Shown here: positions 24,501 through 32,436 of the stretch, piece after piece
Position numbering within the stretch: the first letter of the stretch is position 1
How the letters are laid out: the number at the start of each line of letters is the position of its first letter
Virus record (IMG/VR): IMGVR_UViG_3300042691_031492
Span: 1 to 34,316 of that record
From: a virus
DNA: 34,316 nt
Strand: one strand, 5' to 3'
Program-made: the position numbers and the translations under genes
Notes under the pieces: generated by a model
What the model was told of the DNA's origin: nothing
The model's database searches: none
Seen by the model: the letters and a program-made list of their open reading frames with translations, nothing else

Positions 24501-27314
24501 GTGATATGGAACGAAATGTGTCGCAGATATTTCTTTAAATAAAGAAGATATCAATACTTTGTTTCCGTTAAAATCTATTTCATCATCTAAGTCTTTGTAT
24601 GGTAATGAATTTAATAAAAGATAAGCCGATCCAACATACCTGTTTGCAACGCCACCTTTTAAAAAGTCATTATATAACTGTTTATGGAAATATGGAGTAT
24701 TTAATAAATTTTCATAAAAATCAACCGAATCTCCACTACTGTTTATTGCAGTTAATTTTATTTTATTTGAAAAAATATTTTGATCAAATCCTAATTGTAA
24801 CCAAGCTTCTGGTTTAACTGGTGAACTAATAAAACTGTCATTAACATTTATAGAAAATACATTCTTAAATTTATAGTCACTGGCAGATAAAGATTTTTTT
24901 AAATATTGTTTATATAAATCAGATCCAAAAGGAAATTCATATAATCTATATTCTTCTATTGAATAGTCATTTATTGCTGCTTGTAAATTTGGGTGCTCGG
25001 TGCTAGTGGCTGTGTTATTATTTGAAGCTGTATAATCAATAATTTCAAAATCTTGGTCAACTAATTCTTTTATATATTCAACGGTCGAAAGTTTGTTTTG
25101 AAAAAATGGAAACCTTTCTTTTGTTCTTAAGGTATATAAAAGACTATTTGTTTCTCCGTTTACGGTCTTAACTTGATTTTTTATTAAATCTTTTATATCA
25201 ATATCATTTTCTAATGAACTTTTTAATGTTTCAAATTCTGCGTTAACAATCTCTTCTAAACCTTTACCATATTGAAAATTATTGTACGATGTAACATAAA
25301 ATGCTCTTTCATATATTTCATACAATACATTTATTATAGATTTATCTGTATATGGGATAACACGATCTATTTCAAATAGTGTGCTTATTTTTTTAACGTT
25401 TCTTCTTTCTTGGTCATTATCAAAAATGAATGATAAATCAGATGAATCAATTTCTGTACCTGTTAATGGATCAACTCTTTTTGTTGCAACACTATTATAT
25501 GTTTCAATAAATTCCACTTCCGGCCATAAACTAAAATCATTTCCTTTTGTATCACTAACAATTGCTGGATCAGCTGGGTAAAAAGATACGTCTCGCTCAC
25601 TATCATCCTTTTTCAATATTTCTGGCCAAGGATAAAAATATTCATCTTTATTCTTATCTGTTGGTTTTACTAAATTACCTTTTCTTTCATTAGATTTTTG
25701 TATGGCTTTTTGATGAACATCTTTCATCAATCTGATATAGGTGTCAGCATTTGCTAATATAACCGCAAAAATATTTCTAATAGTTGGTTTGAACCCAAAG
25801 CCACCCATATTTGGATTTTGGATAACTTTGTTCATCTCTTCTTCAATTTTAAGTTCAACTGAATTTCTACTAGTAATGAAAGTTGCTTGTATTGCTTTAA
25901 TTTCATTAACTAATTTTTCAATAGCAACACCATATGTACCATTTTCAAGTGTATAAAAATCACCTATGTTTCTAATTCGATCAATTGAAATTGGTGTAGT
26001 TGTTATTGTAAAATCTTCACCATTACTTTTTTTTGCTCTTTCCGATGATTTTTTTCCAAATGCAGTATTTTTTTCAGAATTAGCTATAAAGAAATTTATT
26101 AGGTATTGTAACGACTTTTTATTTTCACCATTTGTGATTATATCTGAGCTTATAGGCCCATTAGTAAGTTTTGTTTGGTCATTTAATGCTTTTATTAATC
26201 TATAATATTTGTAAACTGTTTGAGTTCCATCACTATTAGTGATAGTTTCGGTTTTTACCTCGTTCTCAGTTGAATTTAAATTTCTATTACTCCAAGAAAC
26301 AATGCTTCTTTCAAAACTATCTAATAGTGCATCAAATTCCGCAACGTGTGTTAATACGGTTGGGTCGACAGTTTCTGAAAATAGTTGTGCCTCAATTATT
26401 TTATCTAGGGATTTTGCAGTCATAATTAAATCCCTTAGCGTTTTATCTGGAAAATCTTGGGGAATATAACCCTTTGCTTTGTAATCTGAATAAATTGATT
26501 TTAATATTGAAAATCCTTTTGTTGTTTTGGATATTTTCTTTTCAATAAGTCCAGTTTTTTCATTAACTCTATATGGTTCATCTTGTTTTTCAACCATATA
26601 CATGAATGGTGCATTAACGGCATTTTGAAAAAGTATATCATTTAGAAATGCGTATGAAGAACCAACAAACTTTGCAATAATTTCAAAATTTCCGGTTGAC
26701 CCATTAAACTTAGATTTAAAATCAACCATTTGTATTCTATATCGAATAGCTTTACCATAATAACCCTTTACTGTTAAATAAAATATTGGCCACGGCTGAT
26801 GAAAAAAAGCGCTATATGGTGAATTTGCTGGTGCTTCAAATAATGTCTTTCCTCTTACATCTAAAAAGTTTATTGTTATTTGAGGGATATTGTTAACACC
26901 TTTTGTTATGATTGTTATATTCTGTATACCAAAAGTTTGTGCGGTTGGATCGTAAACCGCTTCGCCGCCCGTTGTTCTATTTAGCCCAACATTTTTTCTA
27001 GAAACAAAAGTTTCAGTCCAATTAGTGTCTAGGTTATTTTCAAATTCGTTTTTATCCCCTTGATTTCTTAGTAAATTAAATGAACCTTCAGCTATACTTA
27101 AAAGTGTGCTTTGTTGCCCATCGGCATAGAAAGTCGTTCTTGGAACCAAATCTGCTTCCAAGTTAACATACATAACTAGATTTTCATGATCAACAAGTCT
27201 TGATTGTATTTGTCCATTACTATCAACTATACTATTTGGGTCAATATGTATAATGTTTTGTTGATCAACTGTTACTAATATGTTCTCACTCTGATTTATT
27301 TTATCATTCGCCAT
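21513..27314 (-). CDS. Giant baseplate-hub-like tail protein (1933 aa)
   Basis: A 1933-residue protein starting MANDKINQSENILVTVDQQN. The N-terminal ~230 residues include ITINFLDVRGKTLFEAPANS and PWPIFYLTVKGYYGKAIRYR followed by FEIIAKFVGSSYAFLNDILF, a beta-barrel pattern seen in phage hub proteins. Near residues 1650-1695, GNVMIQPTMYFYLANVPMFE, GTYLVFDVTHSI and TLTGVRLS match the gpD/gp27-type hub barrel (surface loop, then FxGTYxVxxVxHxI, then a T-x-x-GxR strand). The last ~60 residues (YNGPVLNGP, YGIGMNSMLMRKLKVNEGDV) look like an extra small barrel. The middle ~1300 residues are unassigned. Its start overlaps the LysM-like gene by 11 bases. It is far longer than T4 gp27 (391), so it is probably a hub fused to large insertions. 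Confidence in the frame is high and in the hub role moderate. Confidence 0.75.
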   Translation of the reverse strand: MANDKINQSENILVTVDQQNIIHIDPNSIVDSNGQIQSRLVDHENLVMYVNLEADLVPRTTFYADGQQSTLLSIAEGSFNLLRNQGDKNEFENNLDTNWTETFVSRKNVGLNRTTGGEAVYDPTAQTFGIQNITIITKGVNNIPQITINFLDVRGKTLFEAPANSPYSAFFHQPWPIFYLTVKGYYGKAIRYRIQMVDFKSKFNGSTGNFEIIAKFVGSSYAFLNDILFQNAVNAPFMYMVEKQDEPYRVNEKTGLIEKKISKTTKGFSILKSIYSDYKAKGYIPQDFPDKTLRDLIMTAKSLDKIIEAQLFSETVDPTVLTHVAEFDALLDSFERSIVSWSNRNLNSTENEVKTETITNSDGTQTVYKYYRLIKALNDQTKLTNGPISSDIITNGENKKSLQYLINFFIANSEKNTAFGKKSSERAKKSNGEDFTITTTPISIDRIRNIGDFYTLENGTYGVAIEKLVNEIKAIQATFITSRNSVELKIEEEMNKVIQNPNMGGFGFKPTIRNIFAVILANADTYIRLMKDVHQKAIQKSNERKGNLVKPTDKNKDEYFYPWPEILKKDDSERDVSFYPADPAIVSDTKGNDFSLWPEVEFIETYNSVATKRVDPLTGTEIDSSDLSFIFDNDQERRNVKKISTLFEIDRVIPYTDKSIINVLYEIYERAFYVTSYNNFQYGKGLEEIVNAEFETLKSSLENDIDIKDLIKNQVKTVNGETNSLLYTLRTKERFPFFQNKLSTVEYIKELVDQDFEIIDYTASNNNTATSTEHPNLQAAINDYSIEEYRLYEFPFGSDLYKQYLKKSLSASDYKFKNVFSINVNDSFISSPVKPEAWLQLGFDQNIFSNKIKLTAINSSGDSVDFYENLLNTPYFHKQLYNDFLKGGVANRYVGSAYLLLNSLPYKDLDDEIDFNGNKVLISSLFKEISATHFVPYHLLLKWGSQYHRYKRYLKDGVDIISGATTSISGSTFFDNATNVTFNLSGITAPMTAVTYNSNQYIGLYPYYFGIFHQITNGYSFYNPSGFTEVSASTTNVTQLYADTVTSGITKYSVNKTSGGPGYSLTSFVDNSIFSVNDTRYTVLPSSQIFSDVKNLTTNFSYFEQDSFKIILNNPGVYDTLTPYNTFTMPAYGETFKNVDGVYSLIGEQRKFVDLIATFSPALLDKMEEMFLVFSSLNLQIDTKNTVQDYKTFQGLLKAVCSISKENIDFSNDNHKLNIIQNQEKNLEQITKNLLSNENLKVLRLGNPKQIDDYTLFGFIGDSQNYSLGSYNASQLTASNLNLIKLYIGEEAYTGTTPTTYYRDFFSLADIEINEENIINHRELARIYAGWAKRQTTAITKTTFVNYIKTQITEPEKTRLFNYLSNLIVKLQSKDFQVNNDQNNKITIYHGFNEAKTTKLDLYQFFKSFNDKWISGNAIGQRHLMDEFLFLDKANRDIGDDAYISLERLISLSDEKNIKVDLYSAVSILIQGTNFDMRPLPAYINFYGTNSSNKSRITPSKNLAKNLFGTHLDVDYQDATPKIILQYVNGTSKYLDMQRVNKKFKFKNDGFDIKDTTRNPLLVEPKIFMDADLSKSNRVVSFEINFGDYSQGIFKEISLDQSTYKNTTESALAQERLARSQGGGGTHQVDIGLFDIYKTASYQCTVKMMGNVMIQPTMYFYLANVPMFEGTYLVFDVTHSISDNTIETTLTGVRLSNSSLPNLENSFMASYRPLFSKLLSSAIRKKQQIDSQQTTEKTITLPNSESANINPGNELAGEDLYKKLVYTSGFYQEMIPYNGAKYNGKEEKYVQLIDLGGNNNQWLRARVVRMGGTNNPIDDKVAMDLISGLSSTENIIKKWENIKNSLGEYYSVRLNGSQANKEKLLNYKTEFLNPRTNAKYTLVSTRDATTNLYNGPVLNGPDQSIGNYGIGMNSMLMRKLKVNEGDVVYFRLI

Positions 27315-27624
27315 AGTATAGCTTATACAATTCTACGTTCTTTTTATAATCTTGTAAAGTATTAATCAACGGATATGGTATTCTAACAATAGAATTGTCT
27401 GGTATTTCAAATTCTAATGAACCTAATTTTGGATTAGCTTGCATTATAAGCCAACCAAATAATGGTGTTCCATAATATTCCTGAGATAGTTTATCCATCC
27501 TGTGCTTACCTCTTTTATACTGAGTAAATTTATCAGTACCTTTTAAAGGTATTTCAATACCAGGAACAATCTGATGTTCCCCATCGACGTTAAAATACTC
27601 GTATCTATTAAAATATTGATTCAT
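27304..27624 (-). CDS. LysM-like baseplate protein (gp53-like)
   Basis: A 106-residue protein. Residues 38-86 form a LysM-like unit: RMDKLSQEYYGTPLFGWLIM (42-61), then QANP and FEIPDNSIVRIPYPL (72-86). T4 gp53, an inner-baseplate wedge protein, has a comparable segment (LANAIYGNPQLYWVLLM), and short LysM proteins commonly sit between tape measure and hub genes in contractile tails, where they clamp neighbouring subunits rather than bind peptidoglycan. It overlaps the stop of the 1590-residue gene by one base (TAATG) and the start of the hub-like gene by 11 bases, fitting a stoichiometrically linked trio. It is shorter than T4 gp53 (196 residues), so only the core is shared. Confidence 0.78.
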   Translation of the reverse strand: MNQYFNRYEYFNVDGEHQIVPGIEIPLKGTDKFTQYKRGKHRMDKLSQEYYGTPLFGWLIMQANPKLGSLEFEIPDNSIVRIPYPLINTLQDYKKNVELYKLYYGE

Positions 27625-30600
27625 TATTTAGTTGCTTTTGAAAAATTTAACCTAGTTTCCGTAGAAAAATCTTTTGTATTGTGTATCTTCTTTATTACCT
27701 CTTCCTGACCAGACGTTAATGTTCCAGCAGAAAATGAGTATGGCTCAATTTCTTTTTTAATTTTAACTTCTTTGTATTTAAAATTTTTATCTTTTGAATC
27801 AGATAGATTATTTTTTATAAATTTATTTATTCTCCTACCTATCTTATTAACAGTATTTTCATTAAAAAGATCATCATCCGGAGAATTAGTGTATTCGGTT
27901 TTAATGGCATCTATTTTATCATTCAAAATAAACGATAAAACTTTTTTATATGCTTCATCGCTAATACTTGAACTGGTGAAATCAAATGTCGAATCTAGTT
28001 CACTTGTAAAAATGCCATGTTTTGTACTTATCAATGTAAAAGCATCTGAATATTTTTCATAGAAATCGGTATTTTGAAAATTTGTCAACGACTGTGCTGT
28101 AACAGTATTGGTTTCTATTTTCGCATCTATTCCATTTGTTAACATGATAAAGTTTAATTTATCAATATCTTCAATTAATAAATCCCTAGCATTTTCTAAA
28201 GCAGAAATATTTTTATTTTCTTCAATTTTACCCATAAACTCGGTAACATACGTTAAAATTAGTGGGTCAATAATTTTTCTAGATCTAACATATTTTGTTG
28301 ATCCTGGTTGCATGTCTAGATCCAGTATTAAATTATGGTCAGAAGAATTAACCTTATCTATAAAACCTTTCTTAAAATTTTCAAATAGATTTATAAAATC
28401 CTTTCCTTTCTTATATCTACCCAATAAAGATATTTGTGTTGCAGCTGTTGTATTTTGAGCATCGACCGAATTTATCGATCTATATGTTGGGGATATAAAC
28501 AATGGTAATAATTCTGGGCCAAATAATTTTTGTAATTCGTTATATGTTTGACCAAAAATTTTAAAATAATTATTCGTATTATCTATCAATGATTTAATAT
28601 TGTTTGAATAATTTAATTTTCCACCGTCTATTGCTCCAATATAATTTCCATTTATTGGGCTGTCTGGAGATACTTCTGAAGTTGGACTATTTGGAGTATC
28701 TTTTGGATATAGTTTTTCAAGAAAATCTAAATTAAATTCAATTAACTCTTTTTGATCAACTGTTGATTCGGCTCTGTAATCATAAATTTCAGTATTTGCA
28801 TAGAAATTAGAACTTAATGCATTCTGTAATTTAGCAACTGGTTCTTTAATTCCTTGGCCACCAATAAAATTAATTTGTAATGTAACATCTGCTACCATTG
28901 GTTGCATTCCGATACCCTCTGGATTAAAATCCCAAGTAGAGTTTTCGAAACTTATGTTCATATTTGTTATGACAATTTTTGAATGATAAAAATCACCAAT
29001 TCTCAAAACACAAATAGGTGGTGGACCAAATGAAGTGTTTCTGGCATCAAAATTTAAACTAGAATTTGTTCCCAATCCCTTAATTGGAATTGTATCACCC
29101 GGTCTTAAACATTGTTGTAAAAATGTTAATCTAGAATTTAAACCTTCCGGGGTTGTTGAATGGAATGCTGGATGAAAATATTTTAATCTTTCTTTTAAAC
29201 TACTAAAAACAACTGGATCTGTTTCTTCTAGTTTTTTGAAATAAAAACATTCTGATAATGTTTTCATTATTATTTTCTTAACAATATCTAAAGGTGGTTT
29301 TCTATTCTTTTCAATTCTATCGGAAACAATTTCTATTTTTTCTGGGCCAATAGTTGTCTTTCCAGGGATTGTTGTCCCAGGTAAAGTACTCATCTTTGTT
29401 TTAGTTTGTATTTCTAATTCAGCGGCTCTACAGAAAAAGGTAACTGGGGCATATAATTTTAACCCACCCTTATTTCTTATAATATTTTTATTACAATCAT
29501 ACTCAGTATTAATTGTTGCGTTCTCACCTTTATTTGTAAAATATATTTTTACCGATCCATTTATATCATCGCCATAACCAAGATCTTTTAATGGTATTGT
29601 TCTTTCTTCTTTACTTTCTAATGTTGTGCCGGCTTCTAATTGTGCTGGGGTTGCTTTCCAATAATTTTTTTCTGGAACACTAGAAGGCCACTCACCAAGT
29701 CTAGATAAATTTTTAATTATATATTTTACAATACTATCGGATCTTCTATATGATAACAAAATATTGTAATCTTCTTCATGAACAAAAGATGTTGTAGATG
29801 TTATGTATATTTGAATATCTTCTATTTCATTTTTTTCGATTAACGGTTTTATTTCCGCTAGCTTTTGTGATAATTTAGAAAAGTCTGCTTCTAACTGATT
29901 GAATCCAGCAATAATTTCATCTCTTTTCTTTAGTTTTAAAGATGATAGTGTTGTACCTGGAATCGATAAAGGATTTTTATCTCCAAATATCACCTCTCTA
30001 TCTAAAACATTATCACTGTTATTAATTGTTAATATATTGTTTAATTGAGTATCTAAAACAGATAAGAAATTATCTTTACCGGCAATATATTCTTCATAAA
30101 CTTTATCATAATCTTTATCAGCATACAAACCACTTTGTGGATAAGGAATATCGTTTGGAAAAAATACTTTTCCTTTATATTTGTCTATTGGTGTTCCTGG
30201 AAGTAAAGTATCTTCAGTAGTTACCTCTTTTTCAACAGTAACGTCACCAGCTATTCTATTAAATGCTATTAAATCCGTAACATCTTTAGTGTTTCCGTTT
30301 TTATAATAATCTAGATATGATAATATTAATTCAATATCTGTTCTATCTAATGTTGTATATTTTCTAACTAAAGTATAAAAATCTATGTCTTCACAACCAG
30401 CAAAAATTGCATTCAAATAATTTTCAGCCTCTGCATCACTAATATCTTTTATTAAAAGATTTAATATACTTGGGTGGTCTACAACTACTTTAAATGATAC
30501 TGTTCCTGATCGCTCAGTATCTTTGTATGTATATATTGGTTCTGGTCTACCTAAAAATTTATTAGAATCCCAGTTTGCAGTATTAACCTCATTAACTTTT

Positions 30601-32396
30601 AAATCATATGGGGGAAACCACATAACTCTACCACCATTCGCCCCTCTTTCACAGATTGGTAAATCCTCAACAGTGAAACCAGGCTTATTGGATGTTTTCC
30701 AAGAAAGGTTTTCAATAGAAAACATATATTTTTTTGCTTTACCAGTTAATGGATCTGCGGTAATTTGTTCGATATTTGTTGAGTTTTTAAAATCTCTATC
30801 TCCATTAGAAATAGGGGCAATATTTAAATTCCAAGGTGTTGATATTACGCTATCCTTAACACCTCTTATCAATCCAGTTCTTTTCATTGTGTCAGAATAG
30901 TTCATATAAGCCCTATCCTTTGTCCAAACTCTACAATATTCTGTACCGTCTTCTTTTCCTGTTATCTTGTTTACATATTTTATTGCAGAACCTCTTGAAA
31001 TAAAACTATTACCTTCTTTAAAGATTCTACTAGTTTGGTCAATTACATTTCCAACATGAGATCTTGAAAGCGCACCATCCAATGGCATTGAGTTTAATAA
31101 CTCTTGTGTTTTTGCTAAAATAGAATCTTGTCTAAATTCATTTCTAGTTGACACACTTTCTTCGAACTTAGATCTTTCAGATTCAAATTCTAAATTATGT
31201 TCTCCAAGTTTATTTCTTGAATTTTTACTATACCAAGTTAACTTCCCAGATATTTGTCCACCTTCTGAAATATTTTTTTGATTTGAAAATACATCACTTG
31301 CAACTGAATCAAATTTATAAGAAAGATAATATGGGCTTAATACCTTATTATCATTAAAGTCTTGTAAAATATTTAAAACATTTTCACCTCTATCATCTCC
31401 AATATACGCATTACCTCTTGGTGCTTCTACACCAACTAAATTTTTTATTCCTTGAGCAATAGCATTTGGAAAATTAAACAATTTACTTGATTGTTGTGAT
31501 CTAGCAACTGTTGTATAATCTGGTTTATATGTTGAATATGATAAATTATCGTGTAGGATATCTTTTTGTCCGGACCCCATATATTCATACATGATGTCAG
31601 ATGGTTTGCTAGATCTCTTTGGTCTTCTTTGTATACCAATTAAAGAACCTATTGCACCAGTAACATCTTGTAAAAATGCTCCAACAGCTGTTTTGGGTTC
31701 TGGTCTATAATTTATTGGATTAGCCGGATCGCTTAAATATTGTCCAGGAATTTCAGAAAATGGAAATTCTACTCCAGCAACAGTTTGAACAAAATCAACA
31801 ATCTTACCTGGAATAGATTTTGCAACAGTTACCTTATAGTTTTTTTCAACTAAATTTTCTTTACCTCTGATGATATTGATTGCTGTTGCAGTATTTCCAT
31901 TAATAGCATCTAATACCCTTAGTCTACCTAATGTTGCTGTTTGTAAATTTTGTCTAATTCTAGATTGTACTGGGCCGTCTGGGCTATCTTTCAAATATCT
32001 ATTTGAAAACTGAGCTAATTTTGATTCAAATTCATAATTTTCTGAATTTAATGCCCCAATAAGACTTCTACCTAAAACATCCTGTATTTGAAAATATGGG
32101 TATAATGCTAAATTACCAATTGCTGGTACTGTCTGAACATCTTCAATTATAACAAATTGTTTGTCGCTTTCTGGACCAAATCTATTGATTGCATATGTAT
32201 CTTTTAGTAATGATGCTCTATCATATCTATCATTAACAACAACATCACCATTATTTTTATTGGCTAAATTGTTTAGATTTTGTACTGAATAGGAAGTTTT
32301 ACTAAAGGTCTGAGGACCATTAGGTGCTTGTAGTGTTTTAGATATTAAAGCATCTCTAAAACTTTTTGTGCTATCAAAATTTAAATAATTTGGCAT
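27624..32396 (-). CDS. Giant tail/baseplate protein with OmpA-like insertion (1590 aa)
   Basis: A 1590-residue protein starting MPNYLNFDSTKSFRDALISK. Residues about 825-985 resemble an OmpA-C domain: a helix (FNQLEADFSKLSQKLAEIKP), the strand EDIQIYITSTTS, then YNILLSYRRSDSIVKYI (the YNxxLSxRRAxxVxxYL pattern) and DLGYGDD...SVKIYF. The usual GHTD is not conserved. Residues about 1128-1180 (CVLRIGDFYHSKIVITNMNI, WDFNPEGIGMQPMVADVTLQ, INFIGG) match the beta-strand pattern of tail-tube-proximal adaptor/LysM-type proteins in contractile tails. No signal peptide or membrane segment is seen. It lies directly after the tape measure and before the LysM-like protein, so it probably forms the tube-to-hub or baseplate core. 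The OmpA reading is tentative; the frame is certain. Confidence 0.75.
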   Translation of the reverse strand: MPNYLNFDSTKSFRDALISKTLQAPNGPQTFSKTSYSVQNLNNLANKNNGDVVVNDRYDRASLLKDTYAINRFGPESDKQFVIIEDVQTVPAIGNLALYPYFQIQDVLGRSLIGALNSENYEFESKLAQFSNRYLKDSPDGPVQSRIRQNLQTATLGRLRVLDAINGNTATAINIIRGKENLVEKNYKVTVAKSIPGKIVDFVQTVAGVEFPFSEIPGQYLSDPANPINYRPEPKTAVGAFLQDVTGAIGSLIGIQRRPKRSSKPSDIMYEYMGSGQKDILHDNLSYSTYKPDYTTVARSQQSSKLFNFPNAIAQGIKNLVGVEAPRGNAYIGDDRGENVLNILQDFNDNKVLSPYYLSYKFDSVASDVFSNQKNISEGGQISGKLTWYSKNSRNKLGEHNLEFESERSKFEESVSTRNEFRQDSILAKTQELLNSMPLDGALSRSHVGNVIDQTSRIFKEGNSFISRGSAIKYVNKITGKEDGTEYCRVWTKDRAYMNYSDTMKRTGLIRGVKDSVISTPWNLNIAPISNGDRDFKNSTNIEQITADPLTGKAKKYMFSIENLSWKTSNKPGFTVEDLPICERGANGGRVMWFPPYDLKVNEVNTANWDSNKFLGRPEPIYTYKDTERSGTVSFKVVVDHPSILNLLIKDISDAEAENYLNAIFAGCEDIDFYTLVRKYTTLDRTDIELILSYLDYYKNGNTKDVTDLIAFNRIAGDVTVEKEVTTEDTLLPGTPIDKYKGKVFFPNDIPYPQSGLYADKDYDKVYEEYIAGKDNFLSVLDTQLNNILTINNSDNVLDREVIFGDKNPLSIPGTTLSSLKLKKRDEIIAGFNQLEADFSKLSQKLAEIKPLIEKNEIEDIQIYITSTTSFVHEEDYNILLSYRRSDSIVKYIIKNLSRLGEWPSSVPEKNYWKATPAQLEAGTTLESKEERTIPLKDLGYGDDINGSVKIYFTNKGENATINTEYDCNKNIIRNKGGLKLYAPVTFFCRAAELEIQTKTKMSTLPGTTIPGKTTIGPEKIEIVSDRIEKNRKPPLDIVKKIIMKTLSECFYFKKLEETDPVVFSSLKERLKYFHPAFHSTTPEGLNSRLTFLQQCLRPGDTIPIKGLGTNSSLNFDARNTSFGPPPICVLRIGDFYHSKIVITNMNISFENSTWDFNPEGIGMQPMVADVTLQINFIGGQGIKEPVAKLQNALSSNFYANTEIYDYRAESTVDQKELIEFNLDFLEKLYPKDTPNSPTSEVSPDSPINGNYIGAIDGGKLNYSNNIKSLIDNTNNYFKIFGQTYNELQKLFGPELLPLFISPTYRSINSVDAQNTTAATQISLLGRYKKGKDFINLFENFKKGFIDKVNSSDHNLILDLDMQPGSTKYVRSRKIIDPLILTYVTEFMGKIEENKNISALENARDLLIEDIDKLNFIMLTNGIDAKIETNTVTAQSLTNFQNTDFYEKYSDAFTLISTKHGIFTSELDSTFDFTSSSISDEAYKKVLSFILNDKIDAIKTEYTNSPDDDLFNENTVNKIGRRINKFIKNNLSDSKDKNFKYKEVKIKKEIEPYSFSAGTLTSGQEEVIKKIHNTKDFSTETRLNFSKATK

Positions 32397-32412
32397 CCTA
32401 TTCTTTTACTTA

Positions 32413-32419
32413 ATAAATA
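32413..32419 (-). promoter_or_regulatory. Near-match TATTTAT box before the 1590-aa gene
   Basis: The coding strand reads CTATTTATTAAG and then AAAAGAATAGG before the ATG at 32396. It matches seven of eight bases of the TATTTATA box, and the AAAAGAATA part is shared with the spacer before the 302-residue gene. The spacer holds no hairpin. Confidence 0.3.
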
Positions 32420-32436
32420 GATAAAATAAAAAAATA

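Noticed and set aside
28108-28458. Plus-strand open frame of 116 codons, and similar ones at 30523-30900 and 33215-33586
   Set aside because: All lie entirely within large minus-strand tail genes, with no leader, motif or conserved-looking pattern.
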